15,619 bases of DNA from NCBI GenBank assembly GCA_043775925.1, contig JAYVRW010000274.1, positions 1 to 15,619 on the forward strand, read 5' to 3'. Every line of letters starts with the position of its first letter. The first letter of the stretch is position 1. The notes beneath the pieces are model-generated. The model saw only the letters and a list, made by a program, of their open reading frames with translations, was not told the origin of the DNA and ran no database searches. The stretch comes from JAFDVL01 sp043775925. GTDB lineage: Bacteria > Acidobacteriota > Blastocatellia > RBC074. The position numbers and the translations under genes are program-made. Below are positions 6,910 through 14,747 of this stretch, piece after piece.

Positions 6910-6924
6910 ACTACCAGTGGTAGT
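6910..6924. promoter_or_regulatory. Palindromic operator-like site
   Basis: ACTACC-AGT-GGTAGT is a perfect 6-bp dyad with a 3-base centre, ending 16 bases before the ATG of the decayed ABM-like gene and lying 27 bases past the stop of the receiver gene. The ACTAC/GTAGT half-sites recall BlaI/MecI-type operators, but no such regulator is in the window. The position fits a repressor site of the now broken gene. Confidence 0.45.
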
Positions 6925-6950
6925 TTCGATAGTTGGTCGTTGGTTTCAGT

Positions 6951-7295
6951 TCATGCTTGTAGCAGTCGCCGCAGATCAAGCAAGTTGTTCTTCAGCACGT
7001 AACCGTACGCGCCTGCCGCTGCGGCAGATTGACGCATATCCGCATCGTCGTAGCTGGTCACGATCACGACACGTGCGGCGGGGTCGTGGGCGAGCAACGC
7101 ACGCGTCGCCGTAATGCCATCCTGCCCCGGTAATTCAATGTCCATCAGCACCCAATCAGGCTCCTGCGCCGCGTAGGCTGCACAGACGGTAGTGCCGTTA
7201 TCACACTCGGTAATCGGTGCCGCGACATCGGCCAGCAGCAAGCGCAGCGTAGCGCGCAGCGGAGCATGATCTTCAACGATCAGCACACTAGGCAT
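6951..7295 (-). CDS. Stand-alone response regulator receiver domain
   Basis: The 114-residue protein is a CheY-like receiver with no output domain. The acidic pair is E8-D9, the phospho-acceptor is D52 in LMDIELPG, the switch threonine is T80, and the conserved lysine is K102. ATG 7295 is chosen because AGGAAG lies 8 bases upstream; the open frame runs further but that part is not receiver-like. It follows the NarL-type regulator gene on the same strand, after a 150-base gap that carries two dyad repeats, so it may have its own control. It resembles the receiver half of NarL/FixJ regulators and stops just after the last helix. It may act as a phosphate sink or an intermediate for the neighbouring kinase, which is inference. 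Confidence 0.9.
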   Translation of the reverse strand: MPSVLIVEDHAPLRATLRLLLADVAAPITECDNGTTVCAAYAAQEPDWVLMDIELPGQDGITATRALLAHDPAARVVIVTSYDDADMRQSAAAAGAYGYVLKNNLLDLRRLLQA

Positions 7296-7386
7296 ACAAA
7301 AAACTTCCTCTTTGTGGAGATTGCTTGACAGTAGGAAAACTACACGGCGGGACAGCACTTGGGTATAGAGGAACCCTCACAAAATG

Positions 7387-7428
7387 CCTAAGTGTTTCCA
7401 CTCATTTTTCCTAAGTGTTTCCACTTAG
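7387..7428. promoter_or_regulatory. Two tandem dyad repeats before the receiver gene
   Basis: CCTAAGTGTTTCCACT occurs at 7387-7402 and again at 7410-7425, an offset of 23 bp. On the minus strand the upstream copy forms a perfect dyad CTAAGTG-GAAA-CACTTAG (7411-7428) and the other an imperfect one (TGAGTG-GAAA-CACTTA). They lie between the NarL regulator stop (7446) and the receiver start (7295). They may be binding sites for the NarL-type dimer, or, as RNA, two stem-loops with GNRA (GAAA) tetraloops. Confidence 0.6.
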
Positions 7429-7445
7429 AGGGAAGTGGTATGAGG

Positions 7446-8099
7446 TTAGAGTTCGGATTTGTGGTCGAAGGCGAATTTAAGCAGCGAATGGCTACCTTTG
7501 AGGTCAAGTTTCTGGCAGATATTCGCGCGATGATTTTCGACGGTGCGATAGCTGATGAACAATTCCGCCGCAATCTCTTTGCTGGTTTTGTTTTCTGTGA
7601 TGAATTTCAGGATGCGCCGTTCGGTGGCGGTTAGATCGTTGAGACTCGGCAGGTGTTGCTTGAATGTTGTCGTACGCGTAGCGCGATTGAATAAATAGGC
7701 GGAGATAACAGGGCTGATGAAGGGCTGACCACTGGCTACGGCGCGAATTGCCCCAATGATGTCAGTCGTGGCACTGTCTTTGAGCACGTAACCTTGTGCG
7801 CCCAGATCAAGTGCTTCATTGAATATTTCTTCGTCACGGTACATCGTCAGAAAGACAATCGCGGTAGTCAGTCGTCGCGCCCGCAATTCGCGCAACAATT
7901 GAAATCCTGTTAATTGCGGCATTTCAATATCCAATACCGCTACGTCAGGCTGATGTGTGGCAAGTAATTGTAGTGCCGCCGCGCCGTCTGCCGCTTCAGC
8001 AATAATCTGTAAGTGGGGGTCGGTTTCAATCACTTGACGCAGCCCCGTGCGCAAAAGTGGGTGGTCGTCCGCAATCAACAAACGTATTGGAGTGTTCAT
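7446..8099 (-). CDS. NarL/FixJ-family response regulator
   Basis: The 217-residue regulator has an N-terminal receiver (D11-D12 acidic pair, phospho-acceptor D57 in VLDIEMP, T85, K107) and a C-terminal LuxR/GerE helix-turn-helix (residues 155-212: LTATERRIL, then TSKEIAAELFISYRTVENHRA). The length is normal for the family. Its ATG is 3 bases after the TGA of the histidine kinase, and a GAGGA ribosome site lies inside the last codons of the kinase, so translation is probably coupled. It is therefore the expected phosphorylation target of that kinase. Targets are unknown; the tandem dyads just downstream and the divergent promoter region of the outer-membrane protein are natural candidates. Confidence 0.95.
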   Translation of the reverse strand: MNTPIRLLIADDHPLLRTGLRQVIETDPHLQIIAEAADGAAALQLLATHQPDVAVLDIEMPQLTGFQLLRELRARRLTTAIVFLTMYRDEEIFNEALDLGAQGYVLKDSATTDIIGAIRAVASGQPFISPVISAYLFNRATRTTTFKQHLPSLNDLTATERRILKFITENKTSKEIAAELFISYRTVENHRANICQKLDLKGSHSLLKFAFDHKSEL

Positions 8100-8102
8100 A
8101 GT

Positions 8103-11100
8103 TCAGGATTCCTCATCCACTTTGGGTAACGGGATATTTACGGTGACCTTGGTGCCCGCTCCCGGCGTAGATTCGATGTTCAGTGTACCGTTCAGCAAGC
8201 GTGAGCGTTCGGATAATCCATTCAGTCCGAAGCTGCTTTGGCCTTCGCTGCCGGATTGCACGGCAGCGGGCATAAACCCCCGTCCATTGTCGCGGATAGT
8301 TAGCTGCAAGCTTTGTGGCAAGCGGCGCAATTGTACGCTGGATTCAGTCGCAGCGGCATGCTTGACGATGTTATTCAGGCATTCCTGAACGATGCGATAC
8401 AAATTGATTTCTGCTGTCGGTTCCAACCGACCATCCAGATTATCAATGGAGCAAACCACTTCCAACTGGGCGGCTTCGCCTACTTTGCGCACCATCGCCT
8501 TCAGTGCTTTGGTCAATCCCAGGCGGTCAAGTTGATAGGGATGCAGGTTGGCGGCGATCTGGCGCACTTCGTCAATGGCTTGCGAAGCGGTCGTGGAAAT
8601 ATCATTCAACTGTTCAGCCGCGCGTGGCGCATCGTCCGGTTGCAGCAATCCGAACAGCGCACGGTTTTTGATGACTAGCAGGTTTTGCCCCAGCCCGTCA
8701 TGCAATTCAGCAGCGATGCGTTTGCGCTCCGCTTCCTGCGATTCGATCAACTGGCGGGCAAAGGTTTGTTGCGCAGCCTGCCGCTGTTCCAGTTGCCTGA
8801 TGCGGTATTTGAACGCGGTAAAAATGGCGCCACTCACAGCCAGCGCCGTCAGGGTCAGGAACCACCAGGTACGATAAAACGGCGGCAGCACCGTAATGCG
8901 CAAACTTTGGCCGTCTTTATTCCACACGCCCTCGCCGTTGTCCGCGATCACTTTAAAGGTATACTCGCCCGGCGGCAGGTGCGAAAAATACGCTGTGCGC
9001 CGCATGTCCGTTTCTACCCAGTCCTGATTGAAGCCGACGAGCTGGTATTTGAACCGAATCTGTTGCGGGCGGCGCCAATTGATGCCTGTGTATTCGATCT
9101 CCAAATTCTCCTGTCCGGGTTTGATCTGCACGGTTTGTCCGGCGGGTAGTAGCGTGCGATCCAGCGTGACCCGCTCAATGGCGACCAGTGAAGGCTGAAT
9201 GTCGCGTTGCCGGGGATCAATCGCCACGACGCCCTTGACGGTCGGAAACCAAAGTCGTCCGTCGCGCGTTTTCCAGCCTGCCGGACTGGCGCTGTTGCAT
9301 TCGCGGCTGAGCATGCCATCGGCTACGCCATACGCAAACGAAGTCACCGACGCACGGCGGCCTTCGGCGCATTCATTCAACTCGCGCAGGCTGACGCGAA
9401 AGATGCCGCGATTGCTGCTCATCCATAAATCGCCGCTGTCGTCCTCGGTGTCGGAAAGGATTTGGAACATGCGATTGTCATAGAGTCCCTGCTTCATCGT
9501 GATGGCCGCGAACCTGCCATCTTTGAAGCGATACAGCCCGCCCCCACTCGTGGCAATCCAGAGACTGCCCGCGCAGTCTTCGTAAAACGCACACACCTGA
9601 TCACCAGGCAATCCATCCTGGGCTGCCCAACTGGTGAAACGTTGCATGGCGGTGTCAAAACGACTGATGCCGCCGTTGTTTAGCCCAATCCAGATTGTGC
9701 CCGCGCGGCTTTCATACAACGCGGTGACTTCGTTGTCGGCCAAGCCGTCGTGCGTGTCAAAGCTGCGGAAACGGCCATCGCGCAACTGCGTCAATCCGTG
9801 GCCGGGCGTACTGAGCCAGAGGTTACCCGCGCGGTCGCCCAGCAATTCGCGTACGGGTTCGTGTGGCAACCCTTGCGTCACCGTCCAGCGGGTGAATTGA
9901 CCATTGCGATATTGGTGCAACTGACCGTTGCCGCTGAACCAAAGATTGCCAGCGCGGTCTTCAGCGATAGAACCGCTTTCCGGTCGTCCCTGCGGGAATG
10001 GCACGGTGGTGATGACGCCATCTCTGAGACGGCTCAAACCACCATTCGTCCCCAGCCAGAGATTGCTTTGTGAATCTTCAAACACAGATGCCACGAAGTT
10101 GTGCGGCAAACCGTCCTCCATCGTGTAGACGCCGAAGCGCCCTTGCCGCAATTGTACGAGACCGCCATCCACTGTGCCAACCCAGAGGTCGCCATCCGGG
10201 TCTTCATACAGTGCCAGCACGATTTCGCTCGGCAAGCCGTCCTGCACCCTGTATTGAGTGAGGCGGCCATTCTGGCGCAGGAACAAGCCATTGCCGCCCG
10301 TCCCGATCCATAGGTTGTGCTGTCGGTCTTCAAACAGCGCGGTCACGGAGCCGATAGCTGGTGCACCGTCCGCCACACAGCGGCCTTGCTGCATCCGGCA
10401 GAGTCCGCCTCCGGTTCCGACCAACACGTTGCCTGCGTGATCCACACAGACCGCATTCACCCGCTCGTTTGGCAATCCCTCGCGCGTGGTGTACGCGATG
10501 ATACGCCCCTGCTCGAACCGTGCCAGCCCCTTCGTGGTGCCGATCCAGAGAACACCGTTCCCGTCTTCGGCCAGCGTCAGAACGTGATCGCTCGGCAGCC
10601 CGTCGCGCGTCGTGTAGGCCGCGAAGCGTTCGTCGCGTAATAGATTCAGCCCGCCGCCGCGCGTACCGATCCAGAGATTCCCCGTGCGGTCGGCCAGCAG
10701 GCAGCGCACAGCGTCACTCGCAAGGCCATCGCGCTTCGTGTACAGCCGAAAGCGCCCGTCGGTGTAGCGTGTCAGCCCGCCACCCACCGCGCCTAACCAG
10801 AGATTTCCTGCGCGGTCTTCGGCCAACGAGAGAATCTGATTATTCTTAATCTCAGGAGTATTGTTGTTGTCGAAGACTACAAAGCGCACGCCATCGAAAC
10901 GTGCTGCGCCCTCAATGGTGCCCAACCACAAATACCCGTCGTACGTACGTCGGATGGCCAGGACGCCGTTTTGCGGCAAGCCGTGTTGATCCTGCCAGAG
11001 CAGCTGCTGATAGCGCCCCAATACTTTGTGCGTGCTGAGCGTTTGCCCCCAGACGTTCGTCGGTGTCAGGCCGCCCAGCCATAGCAGCAGAGCTGCGGCA

Positions 11101-11150
11101 TTAGCCCAGATAGTGACAACCCATCTTGGCCTTAGATGAAAGTAGAACAT
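8103..11150 (-). CDS. Two-propeller sensor histidine kinase (reg_prop, Y_Y_Y, HisKA_3, HATPase)
   Basis: From ATG 11150 the protein has 1015 residues: a signal-anchor-like N-terminus, then fourteen reg_prop blades with NLWIGT-type motifs (about 45-665; enough for two seven-bladed propellers), a Y_Y_Y domain (about 685-753), one membrane helix (762-782), a HisKA_3 dimerisation domain with the phospho-accepting His in ELHDG (H817), and a HATPase with N-box ECLNNIVKHA (N926, N927) and DNGRGF (D954). The propellers should lie in the periplasm and sense a ligand, as in Bacteroidota sensors for polysaccharides, but it lacks the fused regulator of those hybrids; the NarL-type partner is encoded next. 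ATG 11150 places the signal peptide at the N-terminus but has no ribosome site. ATG 11234 has AGGGGG at 11243-11248 with 8-base spacing and would add 28 residues; I cannot exclude it. Confidence 0.94.
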   Translation of the reverse strand: MFYFHLRPRWVVTIWANAAALLLWLGGLTPTNVWGQTLSTHKVLGRYQQLLWQDQHGLPQNGVLAIRRTYDGYLWLGTIEGAARFDGVRFVVFDNNNTPEIKNNQILSLAEDRAGNLWLGAVGGGLTRYTDGRFRLYTKRDGLASDAVRCLLADRTGNLWIGTRGGGLNLLRDERFAAYTTRDGLPSDHVLTLAEDGNGVLWIGTTKGLARFEQGRIIAYTTREGLPNERVNAVCVDHAGNVLVGTGGGLCRMQQGRCVADGAPAIGSVTALFEDRQHNLWIGTGGNGLFLRQNGRLTQYRVQDGLPSEIVLALYEDPDGDLWVGTVDGGLVQLRQGRFGVYTMEDGLPHNFVASVFEDSQSNLWLGTNGGLSRLRDGVITTVPFPQGRPESGSIAEDRAGNLWFSGNGQLHQYRNGQFTRWTVTQGLPHEPVRELLGDRAGNLWLSTPGHGLTQLRDGRFRSFDTHDGLADNEVTALYESRAGTIWIGLNNGGISRFDTAMQRFTSWAAQDGLPGDQVCAFYEDCAGSLWIATSGGGLYRFKDGRFAAITMKQGLYDNRMFQILSDTEDDSGDLWMSSNRGIFRVSLRELNECAEGRRASVTSFAYGVADGMLSRECNSASPAGWKTRDGRLWFPTVKGVVAIDPRQRDIQPSLVAIERVTLDRTLLPAGQTVQIKPGQENLEIEYTGINWRRPQQIRFKYQLVGFNQDWVETDMRRTAYFSHLPPGEYTFKVIADNGEGVWNKDGQSLRITVLPPFYRTWWFLTLTALAVSGAIFTAFKYRIRQLEQRQAAQQTFARQLIESQEAERKRIAAELHDGLGQNLLVIKNRALFGLLQPDDAPRAAEQLNDISTTASQAIDEVRQIAANLHPYQLDRLGLTKALKAMVRKVGEAAQLEVVCSIDNLDGRLEPTAEINLYRIVQECLNNIVKHAAATESSVQLRRLPQSLQLTIRDNGRGFMPAAVQSGSEGQSSFGLNGLSERSRLLNGTLNIESTPGAGTKVTVNIPLPKVDEES

Positions 11151-11297
11151 GCAATGATTTTTTTGGTTACGCTTGAATTGCAAAGCCCCACCACCACTTA
11201 ACGAGCAGTACGGGGAAAAAACTACAGACAGCATAGTACATACCCCCTGCTCGAAAGAAAACCTGCGCCAGTGGAGAATAATCCCGCCGCCCGGGGA

Positions 11298-11318
11298 GCG
11301 CAGGCGGCTCGCCTGCGT
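11298..11318. repeat. CGCAGGCG palindromic repeat
   Basis: CGCAGGCG (11299-11306) pairs with CGCCTGCG (11310-11317) around a GCT loop, with an outer G-T wobble. GCAGGC-type palindromes are common dispersed intergenic elements in Acidobacteriota and Planctomycetota by my recollection. Confidence 0.6.
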
Positions 11319-11380
11319 GAGAGAGCGTGGAACTACGCTCGAACACTTTACCCAGAGGATCGCTTTCTCGGCGGCGTCTT

Positions 11381-11410
11381 CATCTACGATTACCGCATCT
11401 ACGATTACCG
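11381..11410. repeat. 15-bp perfect tandem duplication
   Basis: CATCTACGATTACCG occurs twice head to tail (11381-11395 and 11396-11410). It could be a slippage product or a pair of regulator sites in the divergent promoter region. Confidence 0.75.
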
Positions 11411-11562
11411 CACATAAGGCCTGGAGCGTACCGGTTGCTCCACTATTGGCTTACAAGCTTTTGATTTTTCATGAGGTCTTATTGCTAATTGCGTTTCTCG
11501 TCTTGTACACTTTTGATTCGTTTGTCTACGTCACTATTAATCGAACAAAGGTTATATTTAAA

Positions 11563-14211
11563 TTGTCTTCTCAACTTCAATCACATTTCTTCAGGCGCAG
11601 TCTGGCAATTTTTGCCGGCTTGCTCCTGTGCTTTTTTACTGTTGTAGCGCAAACACCGGTTCCACCGAAGCCCGCAGAAAAACCTGCTGAAAGTGAAAAC
11701 AAAGAAGCGCCCAAAGGCAGCGATGTCAACGTCCTCGGCAAAACTGATGCCACCTCCGGAGAAAGCCGTCGCAACGAAAATGTGCAGTTCAATTTGATTG
11801 ATAACAATTCGCTGAAAGAATCAAATTTGCGGCTCGGAACTTCGGCAACGATTACCAGTGAATTTGCGGTAGATAAAAATTATTTCGGCTCAGAATTCGG
11901 CAACGCCCCAAAAGGTTCGGTCACGATTCCGGCGGCGATCAAAGCCGGAATGCATGGTGAATTGCGTTACTCTCACGTCAACAGCGTTTTCAATGCGCGA
12001 TCATTTTTTCAGGTCGGATCGGTCAAGCCTTCGCGCGAAAATGAGTACGGATTTAATTTCGGCTCTGCTCTCTGGCGCAAGGCAAAATTATTTATAGAGG
12101 GAGGGCAAACCATCATTCGCGGGAGCGTCAACGGCAACGTTCTCGTACCTAGTCCCAACGAACGAACGCCATTAACCACTGACCCAGCGGCATACGCGAT
12201 CATCGCGCGCTTTCTTGCGGCATATCCCAAAGAATTGCCCAATCGCACTGAGATCAATGCTCGCGCTCTGAACACGAATTCACCGCAGGCGATTGACAAC
12301 ACACAGGCGAACATCCGACTGGATCAAAAAATTCACGGCGAGGATAATTTGATCTGGCAGTACCAATTTTCCAATCAAAAAATTCTCGCGTTTCAATTCG
12401 TTGCGGGACAAAATCCAAACACTGACAATAAAACGCATCTCGCACGAATCAGTTGGACGCGACAGTGGAATCCGAATACGGTCAGCAATTTTTCGGTGAG
12501 TTATGATCGGTTGAAATCAGTGCTTTCGGCGGATAAAAATGCTGTTGGGCAATTTATCCTGATTCAGGGATTGACCGTACTGGGACCAAATGGAACGATC
12601 CCGATCAATCGTATTCAGAACCAAATCAAGTATAGCGGGCAGGTGCGCAGGCTGGCTGGTAATCACTCTTCTTCCTTTGGATTCAATCTGATTCGCAAAC
12701 AAATTAACGGGATCGAATCCGATGCGCATCGCGGCGTTTTTTCCTTCAGCAATGATTTCGGGCGCGATGCCATTACGAATTTGCGGATGGGTACGGCGAC
12801 GCAATATCTGGTGTCAATCACCTCAAATCTGAATCGCGGTTTTCGATATTGGGATTTGTTATTTTTTGCGGGCGATCAATGGCAGGTCAATAAAAATCTG
12901 ACGCTGACTTACGGTCTGCGCTATCAACCCGTCACGCGCCCGCTTGAAGTCAACCAGCTCAATAAAATCGCGTATGGCAGCGACATGAATAATTTCGCTC
13001 CGAATATTGGCTTTGCCTATCGTTTACCGAAATCTTTCGGTGTCCTGCGCAGCGCCGCTGCCGTCCACTTCGGAGAAATTTTTACGCCCACGTTTCAGCA
13101 AATTCGCTTCACGCCGCCGGGGAATAACAAGGTCACGATTCCTTCGCCGAACCTGGTGAATCCACTGGGAACCGGCCCCATTTCATTGACACAACCGAAC
13201 CTTTACGTGCTTGATCCCGAACTCGCTACGCCGTATTCGTATCAATACAATGTAAGCTGGGAACCGAACACCGAAAAGATTTTATCCAAGCGTATCAAAG
13301 TGCAGCTTGGCTACGTTGGCAGCCGTGCGCATAAGCTCTTAGTGATGTGGTATCTCAATCGTGCGCGTCCGGTCGAGGGCATTGATCAAATCACGAAAAC
13401 TGTGAATTTGCGTCGCCCGAATCAGGCGTATTCTGACATTCGTGAAATCGTGAATGGATCACGCGGATACTTCGATGCGGGGCGCGCTTCAGTCATTTTT
13501 TCCGGCTGGAAAGGCTTCTCGACTGATGCCTCGTACTGGTTCAGCAAAGCGATAGACTTGGGGTCGAATTATTTGAATACCGCGTACGACGATGATTCGC
13601 GCAAGGCTCGGAGCCAGTCAGAATTCGAGACGCAACGAGACATGAAAGGCCTGAGCCTCTTTGATCAAACGCACGCATTTTTATGGAGGGCGAATTATGC
13701 AGTGCAGACGCCAAAGGAATTTGGCTGGCTGAATCGAGGTCTCAAAGGTTGGAATTTTTCGACGATAGTGCTGATCAAAACTGGAATTCCGTTCGATGTC
13801 GTGACCGGCTCCGACGGCCCCGGCTTCGGCAACGTAGATGGCAACGGCAATGACCGCCCGAACCTGCTTGATCCCTCAATTTTAGGACGCACGATTGCGA
13901 ACCCCGATACGTCAACGAAGCTCCTGCCGCGTTCCGCCTTCGCTACGATCAAGCCAACGGAATCACGCGGAAATTTAGGTCGCGGCGTCTTCCGCAAAGG
14001 CCCGATTCATAACGTCAACGCCTCACTCTCGCGTACCTGGTCATTTCATCACGACCTGAAAATTTCATTCCGCGCGGAGTCAATTAATTTATTCAATACC
14101 CCACAATTTGCGGAACCCGGATTTGAATTGGGGAATCAGAATTTTGGACAGATTACCAATACCTTGAATGATGGAAGGACTTTTCGATTTGGGTTGCAGG
14201 TGGGATGGTAA
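11563..14211 (+). CDS. Oar-like TonB-dependent outer-membrane protein
   Basis: I choose TTG 11563, which gives 882 residues. It opens a good signal peptide (FFRRSLAIFAGLLLCFFTVVAQ), and AAAGG lies about 11 bases upstream; no in-frame ATG exists between 11173 and this point except non-coding-looking sequence. A Pro/Lys/Glu-rich linker follows (PPKPAEKPAESENK), then a long barrel-like region with the alternating aromatic and polar strands and phrases (FAPNIGFAYRLP, LTYGLRYQPVTRP, FRAESINLFNTPQF, final FRFGLQVGW) that I associate with large Oar/TonB-dependent receptors of Acidobacteriota. The terminal aromatic residue fits outer-membrane insertion. The usual N-terminal carboxypeptidase-regulatory-like domain is missing and the plug is short or degenerate. 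It diverges from the sensor kinase, so control by that system is plausible. Substrate unknown. Confidence 0.85.
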   Translation: MSSQLQSHFFRRSLAIFAGLLLCFFTVVAQTPVPPKPAEKPAESENKEAPKGSDVNVLGKTDATSGESRRNENVQFNLIDNNSLKESNLRLGTSATITSEFAVDKNYFGSEFGNAPKGSVTIPAAIKAGMHGELRYSHVNSVFNARSFFQVGSVKPSRENEYGFNFGSALWRKAKLFIEGGQTIIRGSVNGNVLVPSPNERTPLTTDPAAYAIIARFLAAYPKELPNRTEINARALNTNSPQAIDNTQANIRLDQKIHGEDNLIWQYQFSNQKILAFQFVAGQNPNTDNKTHLARISWTRQWNPNTVSNFSVSYDRLKSVLSADKNAVGQFILIQGLTVLGPNGTIPINRIQNQIKYSGQVRRLAGNHSSSFGFNLIRKQINGIESDAHRGVFSFSNDFGRDAITNLRMGTATQYLVSITSNLNRGFRYWDLLFFAGDQWQVNKNLTLTYGLRYQPVTRPLEVNQLNKIAYGSDMNNFAPNIGFAYRLPKSFGVLRSAAAVHFGEIFTPTFQQIRFTPPGNNKVTIPSPNLVNPLGTGPISLTQPNLYVLDPELATPYSYQYNVSWEPNTEKILSKRIKVQLGYVGSRAHKLLVMWYLNRARPVEGIDQITKTVNLRRPNQAYSDIREIVNGSRGYFDAGRASVIFSGWKGFSTDASYWFSKAIDLGSNYLNTAYDDDSRKARSQSEFETQRDMKGLSLFDQTHAFLWRANYAVQTPKEFGWLNRGLKGWNFSTIVLIKTGIPFDVVTGSDGPGFGNVDGNGNDRPNLLDPSILGRTIANPDTSTKLLPRSAFATIKPTESRGNLGRGVFRKGPIHNVNASLSRTWSFHHDLKISFRAESINLFNTPQFAEPGFELGNQNFGQITNTLNDGRTFRFGLQVGW

Positions 14212-14212
14212 T

Positions 14213-14553
14213 GAAAAAATTTACCAGTTACTGAGAGTGATTGATTCTGGATGTATGCTACCAGCTTGTTGGTCGCCCGATAATCAGGATGAAGGTCAGG
14301 AAGATTCGGCTGAAAAACTTTCCGGACAGGTTCGGCATTGCAATCGTTGCATCGCTGTCTTGATCCCAACGCACTTGCCAGGCATCGGCAGGTGCCTATA
14401 GAGCTGCTCTCTGATCCCATGTTTATAAGCCCCGGTGGACTGGCAATGTGGACAGGTATCTTTCTGCTAAAGCGGCTCGGCGGTAACTAAATAATCATGG
14501 TCGTTTTCGCCGATCTCAATGATTTGCCACGCGGGAAGATTCAGAATATTCAT
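14213..14553 (-). pseudogene. Broken ISL3-family transposase (N-terminal part)
   Basis: From ATG 14551-14553 the minus strand reads MNILNLPAW, then an in-frame TAG at 14467-14469, then the zinc-binding N-terminus of ISL3 transposases: CPHCQS, HGIREQLYRHLPMPGK, and CRTC. A frameshift then leads to FQPNLPDLHPDYRATNKLV and AYIQNQSL in another frame, which is the next conserved block. About 110 of the usual 400 or more residues are left. Homology fades near 14230, just past the stop codon of the outer-membrane protein gene. The catalytic DDE domain is absent. No terminal inverted repeat pair is found in the window. Confidence 0.82.
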
Positions 14554-14747
14554 AACCCAACAAGTACCAGACCGAAACCTGGAAAAATATCCGGCATCGG
14601 TTCTGTCACTGCCCCGCTGCCGACGCCGTTGAATTCGGTAATCACGCTCCCACCATCCCAGGCATACAGCGTCGTACTGAGATTCTGCTCAATCACCTGC
14701 AACCGCTGATTGCTGGAGACTATCTGCTTTTTTACTCCTGATTCGCA
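14550..14747 (-). pseudogene. Short RHS/YD-repeat-like remnant
   Basis: Directly after the lipoprotein stop codon the same frame stays open for 65 codons with no start codon near its beginning. It contains LYAWDGGSVITEFNG, which resembles the Y-x-W/Y-D-G-x-x-x-x-E-Y-x-G core phrase of RHS repeats. The tail (after about GSGAVTEP) does not look RHS-like and may belong to the IS end; its TGA overlaps the transposase ATG. The call rests on one short motif and on context. Confidence 0.35.

Larger units (their letters stand above)
11151..11562. other. Divergent intergenic region between kinase and outer-membrane barrel genes
   Basis: This 412-base space should hold the promoters of both divergent genes. 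It contains a hairpin repeat (11298-11318) and a 15-bp tandem duplication (11381-11410). A weak sigma70-like pair, TTGATT (11513-11518) and TATTAA (11535-11540) with 16-base spacing, precedes the + strand gene but would leave a very short leader, so it is only tentative. The open frame of the + gene extends through this space without an internal ATG and has the look of chance coding. Confidence 0.6.

Noticed and set aside
11173..11562. N-terminal 130 codons of the barrel gene frame
   Set aside because: They include an intergenic palindrome and a tandem duplication, show no domain and precede a complete signal peptide.
14497..14709. 70-codon + strand frame
   Set aside because: It is opposite the RHS-like fragment and IS start, has no ribosome site and no motif.
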